In this document: positions 11,042-22,451 of the stretch, piece by piece | Position numbering within the stretch: position 1 is the first letter of the stretch | Layout of the letters: the number at the start of each line of letters is the position of its first letter | Source of the DNA: Takakia lepidozioides | Lineage: Eukaryota > Streptophyta > Takakiopsida > Takakiales > Takakiaceae | Direction of reading: 5' to 3' | Length of the DNA: 60,000 nucleotides | NCBI GenBank assembly: GCA_030704615.1 | Contig: CM060733.1 | Coordinates: 51,276,001-51,336,000, forward strand | The notes under the pieces: model-generated | What the model was told of the DNA's origin: nothing | The model's database searches: none | What the model saw: only the letters and a program-made list of their open reading frames with translations | Translations under genes and position numbers: made by a program

Positions 11042-13917
11042 ATGGACGAGGACCAACATTGCTCACTGATACCTCTTAAGCAGGCTGAAGAGAATTATGC
11101 AAATCCTAAAACTGCCTTTTTCCACTCTTTGTTCAAGGTAATCTCACACCAGCGTGAGTCGCTCCTTGAGGACAACACATTGTATATTTGCGATGTGTCA
11201 GCTGCTTTTAGTACTCAAACAGCTTTGTTTACAATATATCACAGACGGTTGATTTATTTCAGGTGCACGCAAAAAAATTGAAAATATATGCTTGTCCAAC
11301 AATGCAGGTTGCCGCAGTAGTATTCTACATCTTATGCACTTTCGTCTCGTCCAGCTACATCATACACTTTGTGGTCACAGTGGTTTTGGTCGCCTTCGAC
11401 TTCTGGACGGTGAAGAATGTGAGTGGCAGGATCTTGGTGGGGCTCAGATGGTGGAATGAAAGCAATGAGCACGGTGAGAGTTCGTGGAGGTTCGAATCCC
11501 TCGATCCACAGGTGAGTTCTGTGGTTTGCATGGTAGTGAGTGTTGACAAGCTTCCTCTAATCAAAGATCTCTGCTATTGCAAGTTGACATTGGATCTCAT
11601 CAAGTAGATGAAAATTGTGATGGGTTTGGCTTCTGAAATGACTTTTGCATTGCTGCTGGGGCCATACCAAGACAACAGAGTATGAATTAACTTATGTGAA
11701 TGTAACCTCGTTTTGTGAAAGCAGTCAATGGAGCACCTCAACAAAAAGGACTCGGGGCTTTTCTGGTGGGCCCTATACATAAATGTATGTTGCAGGTTCT
11801 TTCTCAGATTTACTCTTTCGAAGTAGGAAGTGTGCTGTAAACAGTAGAACGTTTTGCCCTTTTTTAGTGATTCCACACTGAAATTTGTGTGCATTTGTAA
11901 TCTATCAGTCAAAGGTAGGTTTCTCCATGAGCACATAAAATCTGCTTAAGAGGGAGAGAAATGAAATGGAGCTTTATAACGTCCACGGAAAGCTCATAGA
12001 GCTTATGGGACAAAATGGAAGAAAACATGAGAGAGGAACAAATCCAGAAACCAAGAATAACAATTAATGTTCTAGCGATTGTCTAAGGGTGAAGGCCTCG
12101 TGCAGGTAGGCTGCCAAGCATTTTTTATCCTCATAGTGGAAGACATCAGTGAGAGTTTGGGTTCCACTGAATAAACAGTGGAATCTCCCACGGATCTCGT
12201 AGTATAGAGGGCAGTAGAAGAAGAAGTGTTCTTCAGTTTCAATTTCCTGGCTGCGCCCTATGCAAGCTGGACATAGGCAGTCCTCCCGTTGCAGGTTTTC
12301 CCATCTGCCAGTCTCTATCCGTAGGTTGTGGGAACCCACCCTGAACCGCCCCAATGCCCTCAGGAGGGAAGGAGATAAGGATGCTGAAAGGTAATTTGGT
12401 CTCAAGATTCTATCATCGCGGAGCACCAAGAATGTCTCTCGATAGAAGTGGAGCTTTGTCGTGAGATTGGGTAGCTTCCAAGTTCTCTTGACATGTAATT
12501 CCATAAGCTCTCTCCTAATGAGTCTGTTGCGGTCATGTCTGGATGTGATGTCCACCTCATCTGGATTCATTGGTAATAGGAAAGCAGTAGAGAGTCCGTT
12601 GCGTTGAAATAAACTGTCCACTCGAGCATACCAGGAGTTCCTGAAACCTGCAGCTTTGAGCCTCATAGATGTTGTGAGGGCCCTTGCCACGAGCGCCTTG
12701 GGTGGAAGGACCTGTAATCTATGGAGAAAGACTGTAAGCCGGAAGACGACCTCGGATTGCAATGGTACACATGCGAACTCTGCACCTAGGATCTGAGATG
12801 GAGTTGTGCTCCTGGCGGCAAGCATTGCTTGGAGAAAAGATGACTGTAATGGTTCCAGATTCTTTTCCCACCAGGAGACAGGGACACCAGGTGCCCAGAA
12901 CTCACAACCATAGATGGTAGCAGGGCTGACGACGGTGTCAAACAGCCACTTTTTGGTTGGGGGATGACGCAGATGTATGACGCAGACGCGGGGAGAGAAA
13001 GAGAATGGAAGGAACTTTATAATGTCCGCAGGATGCTCAAAGGGACCAACATCAATCTCTGTCGGGATAAGCTCCTTTTGTGCATCAGAAAGAGAAGTTC
13101 TCTTTTTATTATTTGTTGTCAAGCTCATGGTCATTGTTAGCAGGGTTGCCACACGTACAAGATCTTGGTGCCCCAGCTTTCATATTGTGGAGTGTCTACC
13201 CATCGGCGTTGATATGAATTACCTTGCATCTGATCAGGGATTCCACATAGGAGGATGTCAAAGGAGTGAGATGTGTCCATCACTGGTAAGGGTTTTAGAC
13301 TATGAGAACTTCTATAGGAGTACCTCATATCTCTGAGCTCCTTTTATGCTGTGATGTGAGTGGCAACGCCTTGCGGGTGTCACAGGCAGCTGTTTGGATT
13401 GTGCTGGGACTTGTGGCCCTCTTGAAACTTAACTTTGACTACCTATTGATAGTGGCTGTTGCCGTAACTCTGAACAGTGCCAACATTGCCGGTTACACAA
13501 AGTGCCGGAAAGGTATATGTCATTCTCATACGGCTCCTTCTGCATGCTTTGCAAATTTTAACTGCACTGGGGATGCTCAATCGCTTTCTCTTTCTCTACT
13601 CTTTTCCGAGATGTCATTCAACTTCAAAGGGATTTTGTGCACTGAGCTTCATGGGAAGGCTTTGCCACAGCTGGAATCAGTATGAAAACTGTTACAGAAT
13701 CCAGATGCTCTAATTTGTGGAAATGAGTACACGGATTGACTGCTGATCCCGTCGCATAATTACTTTCGTGAAAATTGCAGATGCCAAAAAGCAATTTCAG
13801 ACATTTGCTGTCCAAGCAGCTTCTTCGCACATGTTTCAGGCAGCCCTTAATGTGCAATCTCTCTACCCAAGGGTGGCCTGTATTTCCATTGCGATTTGGA
13901 AAGGGAGTCTGGTATAA
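11042..13917 (+). CDS. ECH: ECHIDNA / TVP23 family Golgi (TGN) membrane protein (DUF846)
   Basis: Five phase-consistent exons: 11042-11137, 11308-11511, 11725-11784, 13386-13512 and 13781-13917, giving 207 residues. Diagnostic blocks are ENYANPKTAFFHSLFK, then a hydrophobic pair ending LVAFDFWTVKNVSGRILVGL, then RWWNESNEHGESSWRFESLD, then KKDSGLFWWALYI, then two more hydrophobic segments and NIAGYTKCRK-DAKKQFQ. This is the four-helix DUF846 layout. Arabidopsis ECHIDNA acts at the trans-Golgi network in secretion of cell-wall polysaccharide, with YIP4 proteins as partners; a similar role here is inference. Intron 3 (11785-13385) is enlarged by a LINE remnant. The last codons overlap the first copy of a short intergenic repeat (13911-13976), so the extreme C-terminus may differ from relatives. 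Confidence 0.92.
11953..12990 (-). mobile_element. 5'-truncated non-LTR retrotransposon (LINE) remnant in ECHIDNA intron 3
   Basis: The minus strand keeps an open frame, stop at 12064, that reads like the C-terminal third of a LINE reverse transcriptase ORF. It has KWLFDTVVSPATIYGCEFWA (the thumb-side LYG-x-E-xW motif), then a long helical region, then a cysteine/histidine cluster CLCPAC...EEHFFFYCPLY of the C-H-C type found near the end of plant and algal LINE ORF2 proteins. No polymerase YADD or endonuclease motif remains, so it is inactive. The 3' UTR ends near 11955 with the shared tail word and a short ATTTC repeat. About 1.0 kb of the 1.6-kb intron is element. Its 5' limit at about 12990 is inferred from where another element's tail begins. 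Confidence 0.8.
12990..13152 (-). mobile_element. Second, diverged LINE 3' end abutting the first
   Basis: Read on the minus strand, GAGCATCCTGCGGACATTAT followed by AAAGTTCCTTCCATTC is a diverged version of the LINE 3' tail. It runs straight into the 5'-truncated LINE copy and keeps an open frame with it, so the uninterrupted minus-strand frame 13152-12064 is a chance fusion of two element ends and not one protein. Confidence 0.55.
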
Positions 13918-14093
13918 CCTACAAAAGATAGGAGGGGTTAAAGCACTCTGAACTAGTATTGTCTTAATCTCTCTCTATATACTCATGAAGAACATGTGTA
14001 ACTAGAACAATAACATAAGAGAAGGGGTAGGTTAACCTGCAAAGGATCGAAGGGATTAAAATGACTATGAACTACTAGTCTTGAGCTCTCTCT
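13911..14093 (+). repeat. Two diverged direct copies of a ~65-bp sequence
   Basis: Copy 1 at 13911-13976 and copy 2 at about 14030-14093 share AACCTRCAAARGATMGRAGG, then GATTAAAR/GGTTAAAG, then ATGAACTA or CTGAACTA with CTAGT, and end in CTCTCTC. The spacing is about 119 bp. The first copy overlaps the ECHIDNA stop codon. Confidence 0.5.
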
Positions 14094-15730
14094 TTTTGAA
14101 CTGGGGATAATTTTATGCTGCTGATCGTTGAACCTGTAGATGGTGTGCTTGAATTTTTGTTGAATTCATCACCCATGCATTGTTTCTTAATACCTGTCAC
14201 ATTGACTATTAACTTCATGATGGATGGTCAGGCAGCAGGCATTCCTTGAGAGCATGGAGGAGCATGCAGCATGCAGGAGGTAGTTCACGGGCCAGGGTGG
14301 TAAGTTAAAGCAATTGTCAACTGTCATCAACTTTGTGCAGGCTACTTTGCTGCCAGTTGCAGAGGTGTGCTGAGCTTGCTAGGCTTGAGAGGCAGTTTTA
14401 CACCATCAAGACATTCGACATGACTCAAGCCTCGTAATGTTGTTGCAACTCTTACTGGATACAAGTTGAAACTGTCCAATTGTTTCTAATTTGACAGTAC
14501 CCTTACAGCATGGGAAGGAAGGAATTCGGACAGGAAGGAAGAATGACAGTCTGCATTAAACGGTTACTGGAAAGTTTTGAGATAAATCCAAAGATTCATA
14601 ACCATATACATACAATTCAGTTTCATTCCTGAAGAGGTCTCCATATATCAGTGGTTGATCCCAGTAATGGCGCATCCACTGTCTGAAACCTGACAAAAAT
14701 AACTGGCAGCCAGTGTAGTTAGTTTTGAAAAACTAAGAAAATTTTCCAGGAAGAAGGTGGAACATGTGGTTTCCTGCTGCCATGACTCTGCTGCATGCTA
14801 GCATGCGGAATTCTATTCCAAGTCAACATCAAGTAACTGCAGGTTCAATTCAAACCACCGGTTTTTACAAAGTGGGGTTTGCGAGCGAGAAACCCGCTCT
14901 GTACTCGGTCCTGGCCAAGTAGACCCGCATGCCCATTTGCAGGGGTCATGCCCTCGTCCTTCTTGGGAGATTATAGTTTTAGGACAAATTGATACATGTC
15001 AATGTTTTCAAAAACATTAAGCCGGACAGCTTGCTCCATGTCCACTCTTTGTTAGTTTATTTTTATTTTTCAAATGATTGGGGTTGCATATATTTATCCA
15101 AGTATTTTCTTACACATATTTACTTAGTTTGTTCTAGTGTTATGCGGATAAAAAGATTTTTGCTTACCCTCCGACTCCGAGTAAGGGAAAATGAAATTAG
15201 AAGATTATTTATTGAAATCAAGGATATATTGTAAGGTTTTCTTTTTCTTTCTTTTTTGGTTTAGTATGCTCAACTCTGCTTTTTTTCTTAAGGTGGTCAT
15301 TTTGGGGGTAATAGTAGGGCTGATTATAAGAGTTATGTAGATCTAGGTCTGAAGAGGAAGAAGGGGCCTCCACATTTATCTTTTTCCTATTTTTCCCGCC
15401 AATAATAGATAAAGGGGACAGAGAAATGATTTATCCTTCAAGTTCAAACTTCATACAAGTAAGGATAAAGATAAATTAAAGTATTTATCAGTTTTTTTTT
15501 TTTTTGTTTTTTTAAGAGAAGAGGGCTTAGCCTCAGAGCTTTATCAGTTTGAGATGTAAAGATAAATGAAAAATGGTACATCATGTTTATCCACCAGATA
15601 AATCCGGTAAATGATTTACTGGCTAACAGTGGTTTGTTCCTTTTCTCTATGAACACACAAACGATTAAAAGAAAATTTGTTTGTTTTCGTTTTGTCGGAA
15701 ACCAAGAAAAATTTCCCGTTCTTTTATTGA
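14094..15730. other. Intergenic, no gene recognised
   Basis: AT content rises sharply after about 14990. There are short open frames without family resemblance and a T run at 15492-15505. Nothing supports a gene. Confidence 0.5.
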
Positions 15731-15750
15731 ATAGTTGGATATTCAATGTA

Positions 15751-18475
15751 ATCTCGTCTTAAAAATTGTGCATTTCTACAATCTTCAAATGATGGATAAG
15801 AGGTGTTTGTTTGCACAGTCTTTGGTATTACGTAAGCTACGCATTTTCTTTAGACCCGAATATCTCAACAAGAAGAAGATGGACTTAAGCCTTCCGCCCC
15901 ATACTCCACAATCTTTGGTGAGAGTGAGAACATTATTTCATACCAATGTGAGCATTTGCCAGAGGGAGTTGGAAATAAGCTAGCCAAAGAGATGGGCACA
16001 TGTTAATCCAAACTTATGTACTCAAATCCATATAATATAGCTTTTTACCAATGATTGTGTAGGTGTTGCTCCTACAACCTTGGAAGAATTAGGTCAATAT
16101 TATTCCTTAGATCACCCCATCATTAGACACTGTAGAAAATTTAACCATCTTCATCCAATAATATATCCTAGTACATTAATAGTCTATGTCCCCCAAGTAG
16201 TATTTCCTATGTTTGATTGGGTGCATGAGGAACTCCCATTTGAAAAGGATGTCAAGATCTACTTGATGTTTGTATATTCAAGCATGCAATTTCCCACAAG
16301 GAAATTGCATCTTTTTTTACCAATGACTTGGAATTCCTATTCAAGTTTTGGAATGATCACAAGGTATTTGAACATCTTCGAGATTCATGGCAAGGGTTGA
16401 GATTCCACATTATGTGGATTTTGTTACCACCCATGACATGTAGCTCAAGGTGAGGTTTGTAATTTCCTAGATGTAGGATGTGTATTTGATGATGTTTCCT
16501 TGTGAGTTTGTATATGGGGATGCATATGTTGTTTGGGAAGGTTGTTGTGATGGTATTGTATGCTGGGGTGAACTTTGCACTTGCATAGTTTGGGTTTGTA
16601 TGGTTCTAAGGCTGATGGGGAGGTGGTTCTTCGACTTGGGAGGCACTGGTACTTTCGATGTGTCTCTCTTGACCGTCTTCGAGGTGAAGGCCACTGCTGG
16701 AGACACTCATTTGGGAAGAGAGGATTTTGAACAGGATGGTGTCTCACTGAGAAACAACATCACCTGCACAGCCAAGAATAACTAGCAAAAAGTACCCCAA
16801 CTTAAAATATATACTAGGATTGGTCTCGTATCAAGTCGTAGACATCTTTTTAACAAGTTGTTTAAACCGATTAAAAGCCAAGTACTTTAACGTCATCCTC
16901 GATTGCCCCGTTCAACAAACACACCCCCAACTATCCACAATTTAATAATAAACGCTCCATACACCCCTCCATGCACAAAGTCAGTGCAAGCCTCTTGATT
17001 CATAAGACTCAATACGATAACTAGCGGTCACAAACCTTTAGTTTGAATAAGGTCTGATATATCAAAAATTAGAATTTACATCGATTTGTCTATATACAAC
17101 CAAGCCATTGTAGATTATATTTTTGTATCATTTGCAGTAAAATATGACACCTCAAATGCCCAAACACAAGATGTACTAAACTAGAACAAATTCACCTATA
17201 TATAACACTCATATTAGTCCGTTGGTAGTAAATGACAGCTGATATCATCATTTTAAATTGAAATCTAGAGTGTTCTTTAAATTGACCCCCTAACCTCAAA
17301 AGTTCAAAGCAATATATTAAAGGCACAATAGCTTATTTTGAGTCCATGTATTTCCATTTGCAGCAATGACAGTCCACAGTTGTCATGTTCAGAAGTCCAT
17401 TACTCTTGGACAGTTTATTTGATTGACAATTTGACGGCTGATATAGGTAGATATTGAAGTTAGGATTCCAACATGAAAAATATTTCTCAACATTATTGAT
17501 TATATTCAAAGCAATTCATGATATCATGCACGACAGTCACTGAAACTGTGTCGGTGACGTTCATTTTGGTCCACCTTACCCTGCATCTACCCTACAATAA
17601 CTAGTGGTCACAAACCTCGTCTTAAAAATTGTGCATTTCTACAATGATCGATAAGAGGTGTGTGTTTGGACAATCTTTGGTATTATGGAAGCTACGAATT
17701 TTCTTTAGACCCGAATATCTCAACAACAAGAATATGGACTTAGACCTTCCGGCCCATACTCCTCCACAATCTTTGGTGAGAGCGAGAGCATTCTTTCACA
17801 CCAATGTGAGCATTTGTTAGATGAAGTTGGTCTCGTATCAAGTCGTAGGCATATTTTTAATAAGTTGTTTAAGCCGATTAATAGCCAAGTACTTTAACGT
17901 CATCATCGATCGCCCTAGTACAGTAAACACACCCCCGACTATCCACAATTTAATAATAAACACTCCATGCACCCCTCCATGCACAATAGTCAGTGCAAGT
18001 CTCTCACACAAATATCAAGATTAATAAGACTTAATACAAAAACTAGTGGTTACAAACCTTGTCTTAAAAACTGTGCATTTCTACAGTGATTGATAAGAGG
18101 TGTGTGTTTACACAATCTTTGGTATTATGGAAGCTACGCATTTTCTTTAGACCCGAATACCTCAACAACAAGAATATGGACTTAGACCTTTTGCCCCATA
18201 CTCCACAATCTTTGGTGAGAGTGAGGGCATTCTTTCACACCAATGTGATTTTGCCAGAGGAAGTTGGAAACAAGCTAGCCAATGAGACGGGCACATGTTA
18301 ATCCAAACTTTATTTAAATCCATATAATATAGCTTTATACTATACCTTAGATATATTCTAGCTGAGAAATAAAATCAGGTCCTACACAACCAAGAAGAAC
18401 TAGCATGGTGAAGTACCCCAACATAAAATATATACTAGGATTGGTCTCATATCAAGTAGTAGGATGTCAAAAACC
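15751..18475 (+). repeat. AT-rich array of alternating repeat blocks A and B (three copies each)
   Basis: Block A (about 240-280 bp) occurs at about 15755-16045, 17617-17820 and 18058-18330. Each copy has AAAAAYTGTGCATTTCTACA, then CGCATTTTCTTTAGACCCGA or a near match. Block B (about 190 bp) occurs at about 16810-17000 and 17828-18015, with a truncated third at 18440-18475. Its marks are GGTCTCGTATCAAGTCGTAG and CACCCCTCCATGCACAA. Copies A2 and A3 are 441 bp apart with a B between them; A1 is separated by 1.8 kb of other sequence. All three A copies keep an open frame with RIFFRPEYLN and HTPQSLVR. Family unknown; most likely fragments of a degraded transposable element. Confidence 0.75.
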
Positions 18476-18755
18476 CTTTAGTGCCGGTTGTAAACATGAT
18501 GGCCAGAGCCATCACCATTGAGTAGCCCATGTACAGAACTTGTGTCTGCATCATCTCTCTATACTTTGTATATCTTATGAACCTTAGGTATATGTTTGCA
18601 AAGCGTAATGGAAGCAGACCTACCACCATCAGCTCTCATCAAAGCGTTATTAACTTTTGGTCGAGAAATATAAGGTGAATCAAAGATGAAGTGTTATCTG
18701 CTGTAAGTTCACTCAGGCTGCTGCCAGTAAGTCTTTGCGTCCTTGCAACGACGCT

Positions 18756-18960
18756 ACCGCGTGAGCGTGAGCATGCGCTCACGCTATGCTGACATGGCGC
18801 AAGCGTAGGGGACCAACAGCTGATGTGGCGTGAGCGTCAGCTCACACTGACGTGGCGTGAGCGTGAGGGTGACGTGGCATGAGCGTGCTGACATGGCAGT
18901 GAACAACATGATGTGGCAGTCCACATGTCCACGTGGGGTTTCGGCCAACGTGGCGGACAC
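18756..18960 (+). repeat. Cluster of short GAYRTGGC motifs and a GCGTGAGCG hairpin
   Basis: GACATGGC/GATGTGGC/GACGTGGC words start at 18791, 18822, 18849, 18871, 18890 and 18910, mostly 19-31 bp apart, and the first four are followed by CGCAAGCG-, CGTGAGCG- or CATGAGCG-like words. Just upstream, GCGTGAGCG and CGCTCACGC form a 9-bp perfect inverted repeat around 18760-18785. The cluster lies about 215 bp beyond the 3' end of the decayed transposase gene, where subterminal transposase-binding repeats would sit. Confidence 0.6.
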
Positions 18961-19175
18961 CATGTCGATAGAAACATGTAGCGCCTATAGCCAAGGGACC
19001 TATTGCCATGGCATTTATTCAGGGTAAATAGAATACGAATACACCGGAAATGGGAAACCGGAAACATGTCGACGCATGCTTATCCATCCTATTTATTTTG
19101 CATTGATCACACTATTAAAATGGCACACATTCCTCAGTCGTGGAAAATGCATCAAGGATGAAAGTCAGCTTCTTC

Positions 19176-22100
19176 TTATGTGCTTCTATCCCGCTGCATA
19201 AGTGTATTCACCTCGTTGAAACTCATGGTGGCCTGGTAAATGAAGATGTCGCGTTTGGGATCACAAATCATTCTGTTCAGGAAGATAAAATAAAGATGCT
19301 TGCAGGGTACAAATTTGTCTCTCTTTCCCAAACTTGTTGATAGCATGTCAACAAAATCAGGACAGGTGCAGTTGGGGAAATTTGAAACTGTGATGTCGTA
19401 CAATCTGTCATGGATAGCAGATGTAGAGGTCATCATAGTGTAGATCCGACCATACCCAGGATCTGCAACTTCCGTATGTGCCTGCAACACGTCCTAAAAG
19501 CATTCGAGCGGATTCCACCTTGCCGAAGTGCTCGGCAGTTGGAGGGAAACGACGTACTACCTTCCCATTTCTTTTTGTTGGCCATGCATCTGGGTTCGCT
19601 GGTGGCACTCTAGAACTTCTTGAAGTGGAAGCACTTGCACGCACAGAGGCTTCTCGCTGAAGGGAGAACCCTGCCTCCTCCAACATTGCGATCTCATGAC
19701 TTGTGAGATGTGTCCCCACCTTGACAGGCCAAACGCTCGGTGGAGGAGGCTTCATGACCACTGATGGTCGCACGGTCCCACGCACACACCTACCACAGTC
19801 GTCAGCGCAGAACCAGATTTTGTGGTTTTTTGCCTCTAGTTGCCCGTAAGGCTGGAACAAACCGGTGAAGGTCGGTGCCGGAGTGTAGGCACTGCCTCTG
19901 GATATGAAGGACTTGCACTTCTCACGATTGGTGGCTCTGATTGCGGAGCACATCACTCGAGACCCAGCTCTGGTGTGTTCTATGTGCCACACTTCGTCGG
20001 AGCAGGTGGACTCCACCACAGGCGAGAGCACGCTGGACTCATTGACAGTGGGAGATGTTGACGTACTTTGTGAGAAACGTTGCTCCGCACTGGATATTCC
20101 ACAGTTGAACCTCTCATGCAATGGAACACGTGGAATGGAGAAGTTGTCCATGTCCGCCCTGTGCGAGTCTGCATCCAACCCAGGAAGGGTGTTCAATTTC
20201 CGTAAGAATCTCTCCTCGACCTCCAGATGGGGAACTCTGGACACCAGAGGAGTTCCCTCCGTACACATGCTGACAGCTCTGGCAATCTTGTTTGGATCCC
20301 CCGATCTTTTTGCAGCTCGCAACATCAACTCAGACTTGGCAGGGCCTTTGCCACCAACGCCACCCCTCAAGAAATCGCGATATCTCGTTTGTTGCTGCAG
20401 AGCTCGGATGAGATCATTTGCCGTCGCCAGATACAAATCCCGCCCCCGCTTTCCAGACTGCAACCATGCATTGTGCACTGTCTCCGCTAGATTGCAAGAG
20501 GGCATGTCCGCCATCTCCTCAATTGACAAGTGCTGCAGAAAGGGAAAACACACATCAGAACAAACAGGTACATCCCACGACAGCAGACATGATTGGAAAT
20601 GCATACAAAGCCAATGAGAATTCATAATCTGAAACTCAGATACCATTGTCATGCATGATCCCCATTATCTGTACCGGAAGTGCCAAAATGCTAGCCAGTC
20701 TTCCAGCGCTCTCATACTGTCTTCTGATACTGCCCTAGATGAGAACCACTAGGCACGAATTGACTGGAACAAAGTATTCGCCTCCGCCATGCTTTTGGCA
20801 TCTTTGTACTGTTTGCATAGCTTAAGATGAATTGGCCGCATGTCCGGTTTGATGTCTGCCTTGGTATGTTTCTCAAGGGACTGCGTCCAATGGAAAAGAT
20901 ATGTTCGCTCTCTTCCTGGCATTGGCACTTTTGGATCTTCTGAACCGAACACAATGCGAACAGCATTGAAATTTGCTTGAGCATTGTCGGCCAGTTATCA
21001 AATATAAGGAAACAGTTCTGCAGATCGTCATCCTTTTGCATGCGCTTGACAAGACTCACTCCGCTGTCCTCCCCGACTGTCGACATTTTGAAATTGTACA
21101 CTTTGTTGGATCCTTGACCTGGAAACACGCTGTCTTGAATGTAGTCGTACATGCTCTGAGACTTCAATTCCAAAATGTTATCAATATACCCTCTGTTTGC
21201 AGAGTCCATCCTCAATGCATTCACCTGGTTTCTAATGTTCGGTGAGCTCAAGGTTGAGAAGTGATCCATAACATTGTCCAAGGCACGCCCCTCCAGCTTC
21301 CTGCCCACAGAGTCCCCTACACTCAGAATATGGCTTTCCAGGAAACTCTTGCTTGCTCCAAGCATAATTGCGGAGGCGGTGGCTGTTGGATTGCTCTCGT
21401 ACTCTTGTCTTATCAACTTTGATATTGTTTGAACATTCTCCTTGCAATCCCCCTTCGCCACAAGATGGTTGTGGAATCCGAAATGTACACAGGCTCTAGT
21501 CATGTTTTTTAAACGGTGAACAACATAGTACTTACGTGCTGCACACACTGCCAGACAGGAAGGTGCTTGTTTGCAAAACTTGCAAACAAAAGTGTTGGAG
21601 CTTGGAGGTGCTTCACCGGGTTTGAATAGATTTTCGGCAACACCCTCCCACTCGCACTGGTTGTGAACCTTCAACCGCTGGAAATGCCTACAATTCAAAT
21701 TCTCGCACATCAGGTGCCCATTGCACAGGCTTCTCCGAAAGACGAGGTTGTCATGATTTTGAATATTGGATGTTTTCGTTCTACACCACGGGTGTCCATC
21801 TCCTCTCTTGTCCATTCCCTGCATGATGCTCGTGACGGGTCCATCCCGCCCAGGTGGAGGTAGCTCGAAGACGACATCCCCATCGTAAGCATCCGGCAAA
21901 AACTCCACACACTCAATAGGGACAGTCTCCCAGTCAATCCCCCGCAATTCACTCTGGAAACCGGGCATTCCTCCCATTGACTTCAGTTTAGGAATGACAC
22001 TGATGAGGTGTGCCACTTGCGGCTTCACACAAATTGGGATGCTGGGAACGTCCTCGGAGGAGGAGTCTGAGTGCTCAACTATTGGGGTGGAAGTAGTGGT

Positions 22101-22451
22101 CTCCGTTTTCACGACGATATTCCTTTTCTCTTGAGCAACAGAACCAGCTGTTCCCGGGGAGACATACGAACCAGTGGACTGCCGCCAAGGAGCTCTGACG
22201 ACCATGTATCTTCCTGGAGGCACTCTCCACTGACTCACAAGAGAATTTTCATCCGGCTTCTGAAATGAGTACTTGATCAACTTCCCATGGACATCGTAAA
22301 CCTCTCTTTCGAGGAAAACAGTGCCAATCTGGTACTCGAAACGCGTTGCCAAGAGATGTTCTTGCGCAATTGTGTTACCATTGGAATCGGCATCCTTCGA
22401 GAAAGGGACAGGCTTCTCCACAGAGTAAAACTCCGCTTCACACAAACCCAT
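19176..22451 (-). pseudogene. Decayed SWIM-finger transposase-like gene (MULE-like)
   Basis: The frame opens at the ATG at 22451. After an acidic/Ser-rich N-terminal part there is a zinc-binding block near 21500-21660 (CKFCKQAPSCLAVC, then a helical stretch ending HFGFHNH). This pattern resembles the WRKY/GCM1-type DNA-binding fold seen in plant Mutator-like transposases. A region typical of the DDE core follows (IFDNW, then NAQANFNAVRIVFGSEDP, then FHWTQSLEKH). Near 19300-19380 the classic SWIM pattern CTCPDF...CKHLYF (CxCx(n)CxH) closes the protein. The gene is broken: one base is missing near 20990 in a GGCC, and in-frame stops lie at 20749-20751 (TAG) and 20665-20667 (TAA). A possible 39-bp intron lies at about 20534-20572. 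MULE assignment is by motif pattern only; another SWIM transposase superfamily is possible. No terminal inverted repeats were found by eye. Confidence 0.65.

Noticed and set aside
19904-20617. Plus-strand open frame of 237 codons opposite the transposase
   Set aside because: It lies fully antisense to the better supported transposase frame and has no family motif; a shadow frame.
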